Origin: Luteibacter aegosomaticola
GTDB taxonomy: Bacteria; Pseudomonadota; Gammaproteobacteria; Xanthomonadales; Rhodanobacteraceae
Reading direction: 5' to 3'
Assembly: GCF_023078475.1 (NCBI RefSeq)
Contig: NZ_CP095741.1
Span: 3,162,001 to 3,226,000, forward strand
Length of the DNA: 64,000 nt
In this document: one piece after another, positions 49,786 to 60,601 of the stretch
Layout of the letters: each line of letters starts with the position of its first letter
Numbering within the stretch: position 1 is the stretch's first letter
Translations under genes and position numbers: made by a program
Notes under the pieces: model-generated
What the model was told of the DNA's origin: nothing
The model's input: only the letters and a program-made list of their open reading frames with translations
Databases searched by the model: none

Positions 49786-49802
49786 TGTTACCGGGGCGGT
49801 GA

Positions 49803-51908
49803 TCAGCCCGCGGCGTTTTCTTCTTCGGTGACAGCCTTCATCGACAGGCGGATGCGGCCCTGCTTGTCGACTTCGAGGACCTTGACCTTGACGATGTCGC
49901 CTTCCTTCAGCTTGTCGGAGACCTTCTCGACGCGCTCGCTCGAAATCTGCGAGACGTGCACGAGACCGTCCTTGCCCGGCATGATGGTGACGAATGCGCC
50001 GAAGTCCATCAGCTTCGCAACCTTGCCTTCGTAGATGCGGCCCGGCTCGACGTCGGAGACGATCTGCTCGATGCGCTTACGGGCGGCTTCGGCTGCCTCA
50101 CGATTGACCGAGGCGATCACGACGTTGCCGTCGTCCGTGATGTCGATGGTAGTGCCGGTCTCTTCGGTGATCGAGCGGATGGTGGCGCCGCCCTTGCCGA
50201 TGACTTCGCGGATCTTGTCCGGATGGATCTTGATGGTGAGCAGGCGCGGGGCGTACTCGCTCATTTCCGAACGGGCTTCGGTGATGCACTTGGCCATTTC
50301 GCCGAGGATGTGCAGGCGACCGCGCTTGGCCTGGGCCAGCGCCGTGCGCATGATCTCTTCGGTGATGCCGTCGACCTTGATGTCCATCTGCAGCGCGGAC
50401 ACGCCATCGGCGGTACCGGCCACCTTGAAGTCCATGTCGCCGAGGTGATCTTCATCACCCAGGATGTCGGAGAGCACGACGAAGTCGTTGCCTTCCTTCA
50501 CCAGGCCCATGGCGATACCGGCGACCGGCGACTTCAGCGGGACGCCCGCATCCATCATGGCCAGCGACGAACCGCAGACCGAAGCCATCGACGAGGAACC
50601 GTTCGACTCGGTGATTTCCGAGACGACGCGGACGACGTACGGGAACTCTTCGATCGTCGGCTTGACGGCCTGCACGCCGCGCTTGGCGAGACGGCCGTGA
50701 CCGACTTCGCGACGCTTCGGGCTGCCGACGCGGCCGGTTTCGCCCACCGAGAACGGAGGGAAGTTGTAGTGGAACAGGAACGTATCCTTCCACTCGCCTT
50801 CCGGCGCGTCGATGATCTGCGAATCGCGGGTGGTGCCGAGCGTGGCAACGACCAGCGCCTGCGTCTCACCGCGGGTGAAGAGCGCCGAGCCGTGGGTGCG
50901 CGGCAGCACGCCGACGCGGACGGTGATCGGGCGGACGTCATCGAGCTGGCGACCGTCGATGCGGACCTTCGTGCTGAGCACGCCGTCACGCAGGGTGCGG
51001 TACTCGACTTCGCCGAAAGCGTTGCCGATGTCGCCATCGGTCCAGCCATTGACTTCGGCGTCGGCGGCGATGGCCGTCTTCACGTCGCCCTTGAGCGCGC
51101 TGATGACGTCGCGGCGAGCCAGCTTGTCGCGGATCTGGAAGGCTTCGGCGAAGCGGTTGCCGACGGCGGCCTTGACCGCGTCGTACAGGGCCGTCTTCGG
51201 CGCCGGGGCTTCCCACTTGAACGACTTGGCACCGGCTTCGGCGACGAAGGCGTTGATCGTGTCGATCGCGACCTGCATCTGCTGGTGGCCGAAGACCACC
51301 GAGCCGAGCATGACGTCTTCGCTGAGGAGCTTGGCTTCCGACTCCACCATCATCACGGCGCTGGAGGTACCGGCCACGACGAGGTCGAGGTCCGAGGTCT
51401 TCAGCTGCGAAGCGGTCGGGTTCAGGATGTACTGGCCGTTGGCGTAACCAACGCGCGCGGCACCGATCGGGCCCTTGAAGGGCACGCCGGCGAGCGACAT
51501 GGCAGCCGAGGCACCGATGAGCGCCGGGATGTCACCGTCGACTTCCGGGTTCAGCGACACAACCTGTGCGATGACCTGGATTTCGTTGCGGAACTCTTCC
51601 GGGAACAGCGGACGGAGCGGACGATCGATAAGACGCGAGGTGAGCGTCTCCTTCTCGGTCGGGCGGCCTTCGCGCTTGAAGAAGCCACCCGGGATGCGAC
51701 CCGCGGAGTAGAACTTCTCCATGTAGTCGACCGTGAGCGGGAAGAAGTCCTGGCCTTCGCGGGCCTTCGGAGCGGCGACAACGGTCACCAGGACGACAGT
51801 GCCGCCCATGCTGACCATGACCGCACCGGACGCCTGGCGGGCGATTTCGCCCGTCTCCAGCGTGACTTCGTGACTACCGTACTGGAATGACTTGGTTACT
51901 TTCGCCAC
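49803..51908 (-). CDS. pnp: Polyribonucleotide nucleotidyltransferase (PNPase)
   Basis: 701 residues from GTG 51908 (AGGAGA upstream). Two RNase PH domains (residues about 10-200 and 310-540, with the active-site block [18 protein letters not shown] in the second), a KH domain ([16 protein letters not shown]) and an S1 domain ([33 protein letters not shown]). It degrades RNA 3'-5' phosphorolytically and joins RNase E in the degradosome. Last gene of the operon, 30 bases after rpsO, before the bidirectional terminator. Confidence 0.97.
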   Translation of the reverse strand: MAKVTKSFQYGSHEVTLETGEIARQASGAVMVSMGGTVVLVTVVAAPKAREGQDFFPLTVDYMEKFYSAGRIPGGFFKREGRPTEKETLTSRLIDRPLRPLFPEEFRNEIQVIAQVVSLNPEVDGDIPALIGASAAMSLAGVPFKGPIGAARVGYANGQYILNPTASQLKTSDLDLVVAGTSSAVMMVESEAKLLSEDVMLGSVVFGHQQMQVAIDTINAFVAEAGAKSFKWEAPAPKTALYDAVKAAVGNRFAEAFQIRDKLARRDVISALKGDVKTAIAADAEVNGWTDGDIGNAFGEVEYRTLRDGVLSTKVRIDGRQLDDVRPITVRVGVLPRTHGSALFTRGETQALVVATLGTTRDSQIIDAPEGEWKDTFLFHYNFPPFSVGETGRVGSPKRREVGHGRLAKRGVQAVKPTIEEFPYVVRVVSEITESNGSSSMASVCGSSLAMMDAGVPLKSPVAGIAMGLVKEGNDFVVLSDILGDEDHLGDMDFKVAGTADGVSALQMDIKVDGITEEIMRTALAQAKRGRLHILGEMAKCITEARSEMSEYAPRLLTIKIHPDKIREVIGKGGATIRSITEETGTTIDITDDGNVVIASVNREAAEAARKRIEQIVSDVEPGRIYEGKVAKLMDFGAFVTIMPGKDGLVHVSQISSERVEKVSDKLKEGDIVKVKVLEVDKQGRIRLSMKAVTEEENAAG

Positions 51909-51938
51909 TTCGTTGTCTCCTCGTCCTGATCCGGTGAT

Positions 51939-52208
51939 TTAGCGGCGCAGGCCGAGGCGTTCGATAAGGGTCTGGTAGCGAGCGAGATCGCTCTTCTTGA
52001 GGTAGGCCAGCAGCGTCTTGCGCTTGTTGACCATCTTCAGCAGACCGCGACGCGAGTGGTGGTCCTGCTTGTGCGCCTGGAAGTGATCCTGCAGCGCGGT
52101 GATGTTCGCGGACAGCAGCGCGACCTGGACTTCGGTCGAGCCGGTGTCGTTATCCTTGCGACCGTAGTCCTTGATGATCTGGCTGGTCTGTTCGACGGTG
52201 AGCGACAT
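51939..52208 (-). CDS. rpsO: 30S ribosomal protein S15
   Basis: 89 residues, the usual length: [33 protein letters not shown] ... [26 protein letters not shown]15 binds the 16S rRNA central domain early in assembly and in other bacteria represses its own mRNA. The leader contains a strong hairpin (52236-52286). rpsO-pnp order is conserved in proteobacteria. Confidence 0.98.
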   Translation of the reverse strand: MSLTVEQTSQIIKDYGRKDNDTGSTEVQVALLSANITALQDHFQAHKQDHHSRRGLLKMVNKRKTLLAYLKKSDLARYQTLIERLGLRR

Positions 52209-52235
52209 GTGTATCGATTCCTTAAAAAAGCGGAT

Positions 52236-52286
52236 GCGAGACTTGCGCAACCTCAACGGCCACCGATGAAGTTGCGCAAGCCTCGC
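52236..52286 (-). promoter_or_regulatory. Leader hairpin of rpsO
   Basis: On the reverse strand, a 16-bp stem pairs 52286-52271 (GCGAGGCTTGCGCAAC) with 52251-52236 (GTTGCGCAAGTCTCGC), with a single G-U pair and a 19-base loop, ending about 28 bases before the rpsO ATG. TTTTTT and AAGGA follow. It is a plausible S15 autoregulatory or RNase III processing element. Confidence 0.6.
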
Positions 52287-52351
52287 TTTGATGAAAGCTA
52301 TTAAACGAGCACGTAATTGTAACGTCCTGCGCGTAGCGGCAACAAGCCCGG

Positions 52352-53269
52352 TCAGACCGCCGGCAGGTTGAAGCCCCTGAGAACCCTCAAAATACCGTCT
52401 TCGCCGGTTTCTCCCAGGGCCATCAGGCGGCCATCGGCACCCCAGACGCCACAACGGCCCGCGATCGCGGCTGCACCAAGCGGCACGGGCTGGCCGAAGC
52501 CGAGCACCCGGGTCTGCTCTGGATCGAGTTCCACCCGGGGAATATGTGCCAACCCAGCATCGACGGGTAGCAGGCAGGCGTCGAGCGGATCCGGGCCGGA
52601 TTCCGCCGCTTCGCGAAGCTCATCGAGCGTGACCATGGCGGGCGCCATGAACGGTTCGACCCACAGGCGGCGCAGACCCGTCAGGTGAGCCCCGCAACCC
52701 AGGTTCGCACCGAGATCCACCGCGAGGCTACGCACATACGTACCTGAACCGCACTCGACGTGAAGCCTGAGGGTATCCCCTGCCCGCTCGATCACGTCCA
52801 GGCGGTAGACATCCACCTCGCGCGAGGGCACATCGACCACTTCGCCGCGCCGGGCGCGCACGTAGAGCGGGACGCCGTCCTGCTTGATGGCGGAATACGC
52901 CGGGGGAATCTGGGTAATCCGGCCACGCAGCGGCGCCAGCGCAGCCTCGACGAGCGCGTCGTCGAGAGCCGGCACGGGCCGGGTCTCGACGATCTCACCC
53001 TCAAGATCGGCCGTGGTCGTGGTCGCGCCGAGCTTTACCTCGGCCTCGTAGGCCTTCCGGGAGCCCAGCAGCCAGCCGGCGATCTTGGTGGCTTCGCCGA
53101 AACACAGCGGCAGCAGGCCGGTGGCGAGAGGGTCGAGGCTGCCGGTATGGCCACCCTTGGCGGCACCCACGAGACGACGTGCCGTCTGCAGGGCCTGGTT
53201 GGAACTCAGGCCGAGCGGCTTGTCGAGCAGGAGGATGCCGTGGATATCACGGAAGGAACGACGGTTCAT
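52352..53269 (-). CDS. truB: tRNA pseudouridine-55 synthase
   Basis: 305 residues from ATG 53269. It makes pseudouridine at position 55 of tRNAs. The catalytic Asp is in [36 protein letters not shown] and [15 protein letters not shown] [19 protein letters not shown] blocks are present, with a C-terminal PUA-like domain. It is between rbfA and rpsO as in E. coli, with a REP doublet upstream. Confidence 0.96.
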   Translation of the reverse strand: MNRRSFRDIHGILLLDKPLGLSSNQALQTARRLVGAAKGGHTGSLDPLATGLLPLCFGEATKIAGWLLGSRKAYEAEVKLGATTTTADLEGEIVETRPVPALDDALVEAALAPLRGRITQIPPAYSAIKQDGVPLYVRARRGEVVDVPSREVDVYRLDVIERAGDTLRLHVECGSGTYVRSLAVDLGANLGCGAHLTGLRRLWVEPFMAPAMVTLDELREAAESGPDPLDACLLPVDAGLAHIPRVELDPEQTRVLGFGQPVPLGAAAIAGRCGVWGADGRLMALGETGEDGILRVLRGFNLPAV

Positions 53270-53289
53270 AAATAGGGAGAGCGCAACTT

Positions 53290-53384
53290 GTAGGAGCCCA
53301 CCCTGTGGGCGACGCCTTTCGCCGATGAGCCACAGGCCCTGCAGCGCCACCGCGAAAGATGTCGCCCACAGGGTGGGCTCCTAC
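53290..53384. repeat. GTAG-REP doublet inside the nusA-pnp operon
   Basis: Inverted pair with heads GTAGGAGCCCACCCTGTG at both ends and inner arms GACGCCTTTCGCC / GCGAAAGATGTCG. It lies between rbfA and truB, directly after the rbfA stop at 53389, so it is transcribed within the operon. Confidence 0.92.
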
Positions 53385-53388
53385 GGAT

Positions 53389-53766
53389 TTATTCGGCTTC
53401 GTCGTCGGCCGGGGCCGGGGGCACCGGGTTTTCGCGCAGCAGCGTTTCGATGCGCTCGCCGCGGTCGACGGATTCGTCGTACTTGAAGCGCAGTTCGGGC
53501 ACGCGGCGCAGGCGCATGGAGCGCGAGAGTTCACGACGGAATTCTTTCGCCAGCTCCTTGAGCGCCTTCACGGCTTCGGCCGACTTTTCAGGCATCAACG
53601 CCGTGACCCAGACGGTCGCGACATCGAGATCCTTAGTGGTTTCCACATCGGAAACGCTGACCGACGGTAGCGCGTGGTCGCGCACGGCGGCATGCACCAA
53701 CAGGCCGATTTCGCGGCGCAGCTCGGCAGAGACGCGGTCGGTTCGCTTGAAATCACGGGACGGCAT
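53389..53766 (-). CDS. rbfA: Ribosome-binding factor A
   Basis: 125 residues. KH-fold assembly factor for the 30S subunit: VSAELRREIGLLVHAAVRDHALPSVSVSDVETTKDLDVATVWVT and MRLRRVPELRFKYDESVDRGERIETLL are family hallmarks. It has an acidic, Pro-rich C-terminus (PPAPADDEAE). A GC-rich hairpin with T-run separates it from infB. Confidence 0.97.
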   Translation of the reverse strand: MPSRDFKRTDRVSAELRREIGLLVHAAVRDHALPSVSVSDVETTKDLDVATVWVTALMPEKSAEAVKALKELAKEFRRELSRSMRLRRVPELRFKYDESVDRGERIETLLRENPVPPAPADDEAE

Positions 53767-53786
53767 ATCCGCCTCCTATAAACGAG

Positions 53787-53814
53787 AAAAGCCTCCCCGG
53801 CGAACCGGGGAGGC
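53787..53814 (-). terminator. Internal intrinsic terminator between infB and rbfA
   Basis: On the reverse strand a 10-bp stem GCCTCCCCGG / CCGGGGAGGC with a TTCG loop is followed by TTTTCTCG, 13 bases after the infB stop. It should attenuate transcription within the operon. Confidence 0.8.
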
Positions 53815-53826
53815 AGGGTCTTCCAA

Positions 53827-56778
53827 TTACAGCGTGCGGGGCACTTCGATGCGCTCGAAGCACTCGATCTGGTCGCCCACCTTCACGTCGTTGTACTGCT
53901 TCACCGCGATACCGCACTCGGTGCCGTTGCGGACTTCGTCCACCAGCTCCTTGAAGCGGCGCAGCGATTCCAGTTCACCCTGGAATACCACGACGTTGTC
54001 GCGCAGGACGCGGATCGGCTTGGAGCGCTTGACGATGCCTTCGATGATCATGCAGCCAGCGACCGCGCCGAACTTCGACGAACGGAACACGTCGCGAACC
54101 TGCGCGATACCGATGATCTCTTCGCGCACTTCCATGCCGAGGAGACCCGAAGCAGCCTGCTTCACCTGGTCGATGACGTCGTAGATGATCGAGAAGTAAC
54201 GGACATCGAGGCCCGCCGTATCGATCACCTTGCGTGCCGAGGCATCGGCACGGACGTTGAAGCCGATGACCAGCGCCTTCGAGGCGGCAGCCAGCTGGGC
54301 TTCGGATTCGGTGATGCCACCGACGCCCGACGAGATGACGTTCACCTTGACGCGATCGTTGCCGATCTGGGTGAGCGAATCGCGCAGTGCTTCGACCGAA
54401 CCCTGCACATCGGCCTTGACCAGGATGTTGAGGGTCTGCTGGCCTTCGCCCTGGCCCATCTGGGCCATGATGTCTTCCAGGCGGTTCGACTTGGTCACCA
54501 GGCGGGTCTCGCGACGCTTCTGCTGACGCTCGGCGGCCACCTGGCGAGCCAGGCGCTCGTCTTCGACAGCGACGAAGTCGTCACCCGATTCCGGCACGCC
54601 CGACAGACCCAGCACCTGCACGGGGATGGACGGACCGGCTTCGTTGACCTGCTTGCCGGTTTCGTCGATCAGCGCGCGCATGCGGCCGTATTCCACGCCG
54701 CAGACGACGAAATCGCCCTTCTTCAGCGTGCCCTGCTGGACCAGTACCGTCGCGACCGGGCCGCGGCCACGATCGAGGCTGGATTCGATCACGACACCCG
54801 AGGCGCGGCCATCGGCTACAGCCTTGAGTTCCATGACTTCGGCCTGGATCGAGATCGCGTCGAGAAGGTCGTCGATGCCCATGCCCGTCTTCGCGGACAC
54901 CGGCACGAACGGCGTATCGCCACCCCACTCTTCCGGGATGACCTCGAGGTTACCGAGGCCCTGCTTGACGTGGTCGACGTTGGTGTCCGACTTGTCCATC
55001 TTGGTGAGCGCGACGATGAGCGGCACCTTGGCGGCGCGCGCATGCTTCACGGCTTCGACCGTCTGCGGCATGACACCGTCATCGCCGGCCACGACCAGCA
55101 CCACGATATCGGTGGACTGCGCACCGCGCGCACGCATGGCGGTAAACGCCGCGTGGCCCGGGGTATCCAGGAACGTGATGACGCCGCGGCTGGTTTCGAC
55201 GTGGTATGCGCCGATGTGCTGCGTGATGCCACCGGCTTCGCCCGACGCGACCTTGGTGCGACGGATGTAGTCGAGCAGCGAGGTCTTGCCGTGGTCGACG
55301 TGACCCATGATCGTGACGACCGGCGGACGCGTGACCTTGTCGCCCTCGAGCTCGGCCGTGGTGTGCAGGACCAGCGCCGCTTCCGCGTCGTTGTCGGTCG
55401 CACGCACCGGGTTATGGCCCAGCTCTTCAATGACGAGTGCCGCGGTGTCGTGGTCGATCGTCTGGTTGATGGTCGCCATGACGCCCATCTTGAACAGCGC
55501 CTTCACTACCTCGGCGCCCTTCACGGCCATCTTCTGGGCGAGATCGGCGACGAGGTTGTTCTCACCGATGGACACGTCGCGGACGACGGCAGCGGTCGGA
55601 CGCGTGAAGCCGTGCGGACCGCTGGACGCGGCGGAACCGCGCGACGGCTCGGAACGGCCACCACGACCCGGCTTGCCACGACCACCCTTGCCACTGGAAC
55701 GGCGGGCACGGTCGGCATCGGACAGATGCATTTCGCCACCGGCGAAGCGCTTGCCACCGGCATCGCGATCACCACCGCGGCCGTTGCCAGCACCTGCACC
55801 GGCGCCACCACCACCGCCATGCTTCGGACGCGCGTTGCCACGGGTATCGTTGGCAGCGGCGACAGCACCGGGCGACGGACGCGCGGCACCGGCGGCCGGC
55901 GCGGCCGGACGAGCGGCAGGCGCGGCCGGGCGTGCCGCGACGGGCGCGGGTGCCGGAGCCGGCGGCGGTGTCGGCTTGGAAACAATGCGCTCACGCTTAC
56001 GCGGCTCGTGGATGCGCGGCAGGATCATGCCGAGCGAGCGCGTGTCGAGCTTGGCCGTCTGGTGGCCCAGCTGGTCGTCGCCCGCAGCGGCCGGCGCGGC
56101 CTCCGGGGCAGCAGCAGGAGCGGCAGGCTCGGCAGCCTGCGGCGCAACCGGCTGCGATGCAGCAGGCTGTTCCGCGGCAGCGGCAGCGGCGGCGCGCGAG
56201 GCTTCTTCGGCGCGTGCGCGTTCAGCCGCGGCAGCAGCCTCGGCCTGGCGGCGAGCTTCGACAGCAGCCTCTTCCTGGCGACGTGCTTCAGCTTCCGCTT
56301 CGCGACGCTCGGTTTCAGCCTGCTCACGACGCTCGGCTTCTTCGCGGCGTTCGTTCTCTTCGTGCTCGCGCTGGGCCTGCGATTCGGCCAGCTTGCGCGC
56401 AGCCTCTTCACGCTCGTTGTCGACCGGTGCGTCGTCGCCGATCGCGCCGCGCTTCACGTAGGTACGCTTGGCGCGCACTTCCACGTTCACGGTCTTCGCC
56501 GGGCCGGCACCACGCCCCGAGCCCGAGCTGACCTTCAGCTCGCCTACGGTGCGGCGCTTGAGCGTGATCTGGCGAGGCGAGCTGTCTTCGGCTTCCGGAG
56601 CCGGCTCGTTCTTGCCATGCGTACGGCGCAGGAAGCCCAGCAGCTTCACCTTCTCGGTGCTGCTGATGATCTGCTCCGCCGTGGAGAAATTCATTCCGGC
56701 CTCGCCAAGCTGCCCAAGCAGCTTGTCGACCGGCATACCCAGTACCTGGGCGAGTTGTTTAATAGTGACGTCCGACAT
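53827..56778 (-). CDS. infB: Translation initiation factor IF-2
   Basis: 983 residues, longer than the E. coli form because of an extended N-terminal region: IF2-N domain (residues about 1-50, [18 protein letters not shown]), Arg/Glu/Ala-rich coiled region (about 125-195), Pro/Ala/Gly-rich and basic linker, then the G domain ([36 protein letters not shown]), and domains III-IV ([36 protein letters not shown]). It is the GTPase that places initiator tRNA on the ribosome. No alternative internal start is evident from the sequence alone. Confidence 0.97.
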   Translation of the reverse strand: MSDVTIKQLAQVLGMPVDKLLGQLGEAGMNFSTAEQIISSTEKVKLLGFLRRTHGKNEPAPEAEDSSPRQITLKRRTVGELKVSSGSGRGAGPAKTVNVEVRAKRTYVKRGAIGDDAPVDNEREEAARKLAESQAQREHEENERREEAERREQAETERREAEAEARRQEEAAVEARRQAEAAAAAERARAEEASRAAAAAAAEQPAASQPVAPQAAEPAAPAAAPEAAPAAAGDDQLGHQTAKLDTRSLGMILPRIHEPRKRERIVSKPTPPPAPAPAPVAARPAAPAARPAAPAAGAARPSPGAVAAANDTRGNARPKHGGGGGAGAGAGNGRGGDRDAGGKRFAGGEMHLSDADRARRSSGKGGRGKPGRGGRSEPSRGSAASSGPHGFTRPTAAVVRDVSIGENNLVADLAQKMAVKGAEVVKALFKMGVMATINQTIDHDTAALVIEELGHNPVRATDNDAEAALVLHTTAELEGDKVTRPPVVTIMGHVDHGKTSLLDYIRRTKVASGEAGGITQHIGAYHVETSRGVITFLDTPGHAAFTAMRARGAQSTDIVVLVVAGDDGVMPQTVEAVKHARAAKVPLIVALTKMDKSDTNVDHVKQGLGNLEVIPEEWGGDTPFVPVSAKTGMGIDDLLDAISIQAEVMELKAVADGRASGVVIESSLDRGRGPVATVLVQQGTLKKGDFVVCGVEYGRMRALIDETGKQVNEAGPSIPVQVLGLSGVPESGDDFVAVEDERLARQVAAERQQKRRETRLVTKSNRLEDIMAQMGQGEGQQTLNILVKADVQGSVEALRDSLTQIGNDRVKVNVISSGVGGITESEAQLAAASKALVIGFNVRADASARKVIDTAGLDVRYFSIIYDVIDQVKQAASGLLGMEVREEIIGIAQVRDVFRSSKFGAVAGCMIIEGIVKRSKPIRVLRDNVVVFQGELESLRRFKELVDEVRNGTECGIAVKQYNDVKVGDQIECFERIEVPRTL

Positions 56779-56908
56779 CGTTCTTCATTCTCCGCCGTTC
56801 CCGCGCGTTACCCGTGCCATTGATGCGATCTCAGGCTGCCTCCGTCCCTGGTAGGAGGCCGTGTGGCCTCCCTCGGGGCGCCCCTCCGGGGCGCTTCCGG
56901 TGACGCGC

Positions 56909-58432
56909 TTAGCCGCCCTTCTCCAGTCGGGCGATCATCGGGGCGCGCGCAGCCATGATCAGCTGCGAAGCGCGCTCCTCGGTCATGCCTTCGATATCGA
57001 TGAGTTCGTCGACGGCCAGGTCACCCAGGTCGTCCAGCGTACGGATGCCGCGCTCGACGAGCGCATAAGCCGTGTTTTCATCCATACCGTCCAGATCCAG
57101 GAGCTCCTGGTCCGGGCCTTCCACATTCTCTTCGACCGCCAGCGCCTGGGTGAGCAGCGCGTCGCGAGCGCGGGCGCGGAGCTCTTCAACGATGTCTTCG
57201 TCGAATCCTTCGATGGCGAGCAGTTCAGCGCTCGGCACGTAGGCGATTTCTTCGACCGACGAGAAGCCTTCCTGCACGAGGATGCCGGCGATTTCCGCGT
57301 CGACCTCGAGCTTTTCCTGGAACAGCTCGAGCGCAGCGTTCTGCTCGGCTTCGCTCTTGGCGGTGACCTGGTCCTGCGTCATCACGTTGAGCTGCCAGCC
57401 GGTGAGCTTGCTGGCAAGGCGCACGTTCTGGCCACCGCGGCCGATCGCCTGGGACAGCTTGTCCTCGGCCACCGCGATGTCCATGGAGTGCTTCTCTTCA
57501 TCCATGATGATCGACTGCACTTCCGCCGGCGCCATCGCGTTGATGACGTACTGGGCCTGGTTTTCGTGCCACAGGATGATGTCGACGCGCTCGCCATTGA
57601 GCTCGTTCGACACGGCCTGCACGCGCGAACCACGCATGCCGATGCACGCGCCGATGGGATCGGTGCGGGTATCGTGCGCGACCACGGCGATCTTGGCGCG
57701 GTCGCCCGGATCGCGGGCGCAGCCCTTGATCTCGACGAGGCCCTGGCCGACTTCCGGCACTTCGAGCTTGAACAGCTCCATCATGAATTCCGGGGCGCTG
57801 CGCGAAACGAACAGCTGCGGGCCACGGATTTCCGACTTCACTTCGTACAGGTAACCGCGGACGCGGTCGCCGACACGGTGCGATTCGCGGGGAATCGTCT
57901 TGTCGCGCGGGATGAACGCCTCGGCATTGCTGCCGAGATCGAGGTAGACATTGCCGCGCTCAACGCGCTTGACGATACCCGTGACCAGCTCGCCGACGCG
58001 GTCGATGAAGGCATCGACGACCTGCTGGCGCTCTGCTTCGCGCACACGCTGCACGATCACCTGCTTGGCGGCCTGGGCGGCGATGCGGCCGAATTCGGCG
58101 TTCTCGATCTGGCGCATGATGAAGAGACGGCCTTCGTCGGCGGTCTCGATCAGCTCGCCGCCGTCAGCCACTTCGTCTTCGACGTCCATCTGGCGAATCT
58201 GGAAGGACGGATCCTCCATCTCGCCATCGTCCGCAATGACTTCCCAACGACGGAACGTCTTGTAATCGCCCGAGTCGGAATCGATCTCGACGCTGATGTC
58301 CGGGTCCTCTTCGGGGTAGCGCTTCTTGGCGGCAGAGGCGAGCGCCGCTTCCATGGCTTCAAAAATGACATCGCGCGGCACGCCCTTTTCGTTGGCGACC
58401 GCGTCGACTACCAGCAAAAGTTCTTTGCTCAT
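56909..58432 (-). CDS. nusA: Transcription termination/antitermination factor NusA
   Basis: 507 residues from ATG 58432. N-terminal RNA-polymerase-binding domain ([20 protein letters not shown]), S1 domain ([28 protein letters not shown]), two KH domains ([33 protein letters not shown] and [24 protein letters not shown]) and the two acidic repeats at the C-terminus ([20 protein letters not shown]). It modulates pausing and termination. Second gene of the operon. The open frame above 58432 is only an extension. Confidence 0.97.
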   Translation of the reverse strand: MSKELLLVVDAVANEKGVPRDVIFEAMEAALASAAKKRYPEEDPDISVEIDSDSGDYKTFRRWEVIADDGEMEDPSFQIRQMDVEDEVADGGELIETADEGRLFIMRQIENAEFGRIAAQAAKQVIVQRVREAERQQVVDAFIDRVGELVTGIVKRVERGNVYLDLGSNAEAFIPRDKTIPRESHRVGDRVRGYLYEVKSEIRGPQLFVSRSAPEFMMELFKLEVPEVGQGLVEIKGCARDPGDRAKIAVVAHDTRTDPIGACIGMRGSRVQAVSNELNGERVDIILWHENQAQYVINAMAPAEVQSIIMDEEKHSMDIAVAEDKLSQAIGRGGQNVRLASKLTGWQLNVMTQDQVTAKSEAEQNAALELFQEKLEVDAEIAGILVQEGFSSVEEIAYVPSAELLAIEGFDEDIVEELRARARDALLTQALAVEENVEGPDQELLDLDGMDENTAYALVERGIRTLDDLGDLAVDELIDIEGMTEERASQLIMAARAPMIARLEKGG

Positions 58433-58478
58433 TGCCGCTACTCCCAGTGAGGATGCCCCGCGGCATCCCGTCGTGTCG

Positions 58479-59018
58479 TTATTTGGATTTCTTGCTCTCG
58501 CCCGGCTTGGGCTTCGGCTGCGGGGCATAGCCCAGCGCCACCCAGTCGGGCACCACGCGGGCGCTTTCGACGTCCGCATGCTCGAATTCGAACTTACCGG
58601 CCTCGCCTTCCACCACAATGTGCTCGCCGTTTACTTCAACGACGTTGCCCTTGAGGCGGCGACGGCCCTCGATCGGGGCCTTCAGCAGTACCTTCACTTC
58701 CTGGCCCAGGACGCGCGCGAACTGCTCGGCGCTGAAGATCGGCCGATCGATACCCGGGGAGGAGACCTCCAGTACATAGTTGCCGGGGATCGGATCTTCA
58801 ACATCCAGCCAGGCCGAGAACTCACGGCTGGCGGATTCGCAGTCGTCCACGGTGACTTCCGGCGACTCACGGCCCTCGCGCAGCGCTTCCGGGACATCCA
58901 GGAAGACGCGCAAAGTGCTCTGCCCGCCGCCGGCCGGCAGGAATTCGATACCCAGCACCTCGAGACCGAGGTCGGCCACGATCTCCGAGAAGCGTTGTGT
59001 TAGTGCGTTGGTGTCCAC
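58479..59018 (-). CDS. rimP: Ribosome maturation factor RimP
   Basis: 179 residues from GTG 59018, chosen from family length and the conserved [21 protein letters not shown] start. RimP supports 30S assembly: [12 protein letters not shown] N-terminal domain with [38 protein letters not shown], then the small SH3-like C-terminal domain, and a Lys/Pro tail ([11 protein letters not shown]) beyond the usual end. First gene of the rimP-nusA-infB operon. Confidence 0.95.
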   Translation of the reverse strand: MDTNALTQRFSEIVADLGLEVLGIEFLPAGGGQSTLRVFLDVPEALREGRESPEVTVDDCESASREFSAWLDVEDPIPGNYVLEVSSPGIDRPIFSAEQFARVLGQEVKVLLKAPIEGRRRLKGNVVEVNGEHIVVEGEAGKFEFEHADVESARVVPDWVALGYAPQPKPKPGESKKSK

Positions 59019-59050
59019 GTTACCTACGGTTTTCTGTGCGCCAGAAACAA

Positions 59051-59193
59051 AAAAAGGGCTCGAACGGCCCATTCCTTTCGTCGCCGATGTATCCCGATAC
59101 TTCCTTCCTGCGCCCCGGAAAGCCTTGCGGCACCCGTGGATATCGCTGGACGCGCTCCCTGCGCCCAACAAAAAAGCCTCACGAGGAGGCTTT
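59051..59193 (-). terminator. Two terminator-like hairpins in the rimP leader
   Basis: On the reverse strand, upstream of rimP: first an 8-bp stem AAAGCCTC / GAGGCTTT (59173-59180 with 59186-59193) followed by TTTTTTGTT, then GGGCCGTTCGAGCCC (59056-59070) followed by TTTTTTT, about 33 bases before the GTG. The leader from 59019 to 59395 otherwise shows no gene; no tRNA-fMet as in E. coli is present. Confidence 0.7.
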
Positions 59194-59331
59194 CTTGTAA
59201 AAAGAAAGGTCCTGAAGCGACGATCTCCGCGATATGCGATCGATGGTTAACGGCGCTTAAGATTCAGGAATTCTATCGCAAATCCCCTCCTACGCGCAAG
59301 TTCGCCCCACCCCCGGCAAACGGTGTAACGC

Positions 59332-59363
59332 CGCGCCACGTGGCGCGTTAATGCCCCTAGAAT
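59332..59363 (+). promoter_or_regulatory. Palindrome and -10 element before the diguanylate cyclase gene
   Basis: A perfect 16-bp palindrome CGCGCCACGTGGCGCG (59332-59347) is followed 10 bases later by TAGAAT (59358-59363), so it covers the expected -35 position. It could be an operator. The ATG follows at 59396. Confidence 0.5.
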
Positions 59364-59395
59364 GGCGCCATGACCGATCGGGGGGATTCGGACGG

Positions 59396-60601
59396 ATGGA
59401 CGGGGTTACCGGACTGGATGTCCACACGCTAGGCATCATCGGCCTGGCCGTGGGCATCGCAATCGCGCTGAGCTTTTCGCTGATGAGCCTCGTGCTCCGC
59501 GGCATGCCGGCCCTGCACGTCTGGGCGGCCGCCTTCTGGCTGCTTACCTTCGCGGGCCTGGCCGAAGGTTACGAGGAAAATGGCAGCTTCCTTTCCGCCA
59601 TCATTGGCAGCGCCCTCATCGCCCTGGCCAATGCCGCCATGCTGGTCGGCATCGCTATCCACCTGCGCCGTCCCCTGCGCTGGCTATGGCCAGTCCTCGT
59701 GATCGCCCTCTTCCTCATGATCCAGGTGGCCTTTCTTGCCTGGCCGCCCAGCCAGCCACTGGAAAGTGCGGTGTTCGGGCTCAAGAGCGTCCTCTGGGAT
59801 GGCTGGATGATCTTTTTCCTGCTCAGGGCACCTCGTGAGCTCCGTGCCGGCAGCGTGTTCACGGCGCTGGTCTTCATGATCGACATCCTTTTCTATGTCG
59901 CCCGGGGCTTTATCTCACTCCACCCTGAGATTGAGTCCCCTGAACTTTCATCGCTGCTGACCACGTCGAACTATCTGTTCGGGATCCTGTGCACCTTCCT
60001 CCTCAGCACGGGCTTCACCCTGATGCTGTCACAGCGTCTGGTGTACGACCTGCGGGTTGCCGCTGATGTCGACGGCCTGACCGGCCTGCTCAACCGCACC
60101 GCCCTGCTCAAAGGGGCTGCGCCCATGCTCCAGGCCAACCGCGAGCTCACCCACGCGGTGCTGCTTTTCGACCTGGATCACTTCAAGACAATCAATGATC
60201 GCTGGGGCCACGCCGCTGGCGATGCGGTGCTGAAGCACTTCGCCCAGACGCTCCGCCTGAGCGGCCTCCCGCCGCGAGCCCTGCTGTCACGCTACGGCGG
60301 CGAGGAATTCCTGCTGTTCCTCCCATGCACCAGCGTGAGCGTGGCGGTGGGGGTGGCCGAATCGCTTCGCGCCCTGATCGAAAGCTCCCCGGCCACCTAC
60401 GGTGGCGAGCCGATCCTTTTCACGACCAGCGTGGGCGTTGCTACCGGCACGGGGGCGCACATCCAGCGCCTTATCGATACCGCCGACACCGCGCTCTACC
60501 AGGCCAAGCGCACTGGCCGCGACCGGGTGGAGGCCATGGTGTCCGACCCAGCGGCGAGCCACGCGGGGCCGGCGCCGATCACGGCGGGAGCAACGGGCTA
60601 G
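59396..60601 (+). CDS. Membrane GGDEF-domain diguanylate cyclase
   Basis: 401 residues from ATG 59396 (GGGGGATTC upstream). About six N-terminal membrane segments (residues about 12-230), then a GGDEF domain: LLFDLDHFKTINDRWGHAAGD and the active site RYGGEEFLLF (GGEEF variant, active in family). The inhibitory I-site RxxD is absent; PPRA stands at that position. It is predicted to make cyclic di-GMP at the membrane. It stands alone. Its stop is directly adjacent to the stop of the convergent higA. Confidence 0.93.
   Translation: MDGVTGLDVHTLGIIGLAVGIAIALSFSLMSLVLRGMPALHVWAAAFWLLTFAGLAEGYEENGSFLSAIIGSALIALANAAMLVGIAIHLRRPLRWLWPVLVIALFLMIQVAFLAWPPSQPLESAVFGLKSVLWDGWMIFFLLRAPRELRAGSVFTALVFMIDILFYVARGFISLHPEIESPELSSLLTTSNYLFGILCTFLLSTGFTLMLSQRLVYDLRVAADVDGLTGLLNRTALLKGAAPMLQANRELTHAVLLFDLDHFKTINDRWGHAAGDAVLKHFAQTLRLSGLPPRALLSRYGGEEFLLFLPCTSVSVAVGVAESLRALIESSPATYGGEPILFTTSVGVATGTGAHIQRLIDTADTALYQAKRTGRDRVEAMVSDPAASHAGPAPITAGATG

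Noticed and set aside
54970..56823. A 617-codon forward frame under infB
   Set aside because: Shadow of infB; low complexity in Arg, Thr and Gly.
59019..59290. tRNA-fMet before rimP, as in E. coli
   Set aside because: No cloverleaf or CCA-type acceptor pattern was found on either strand.
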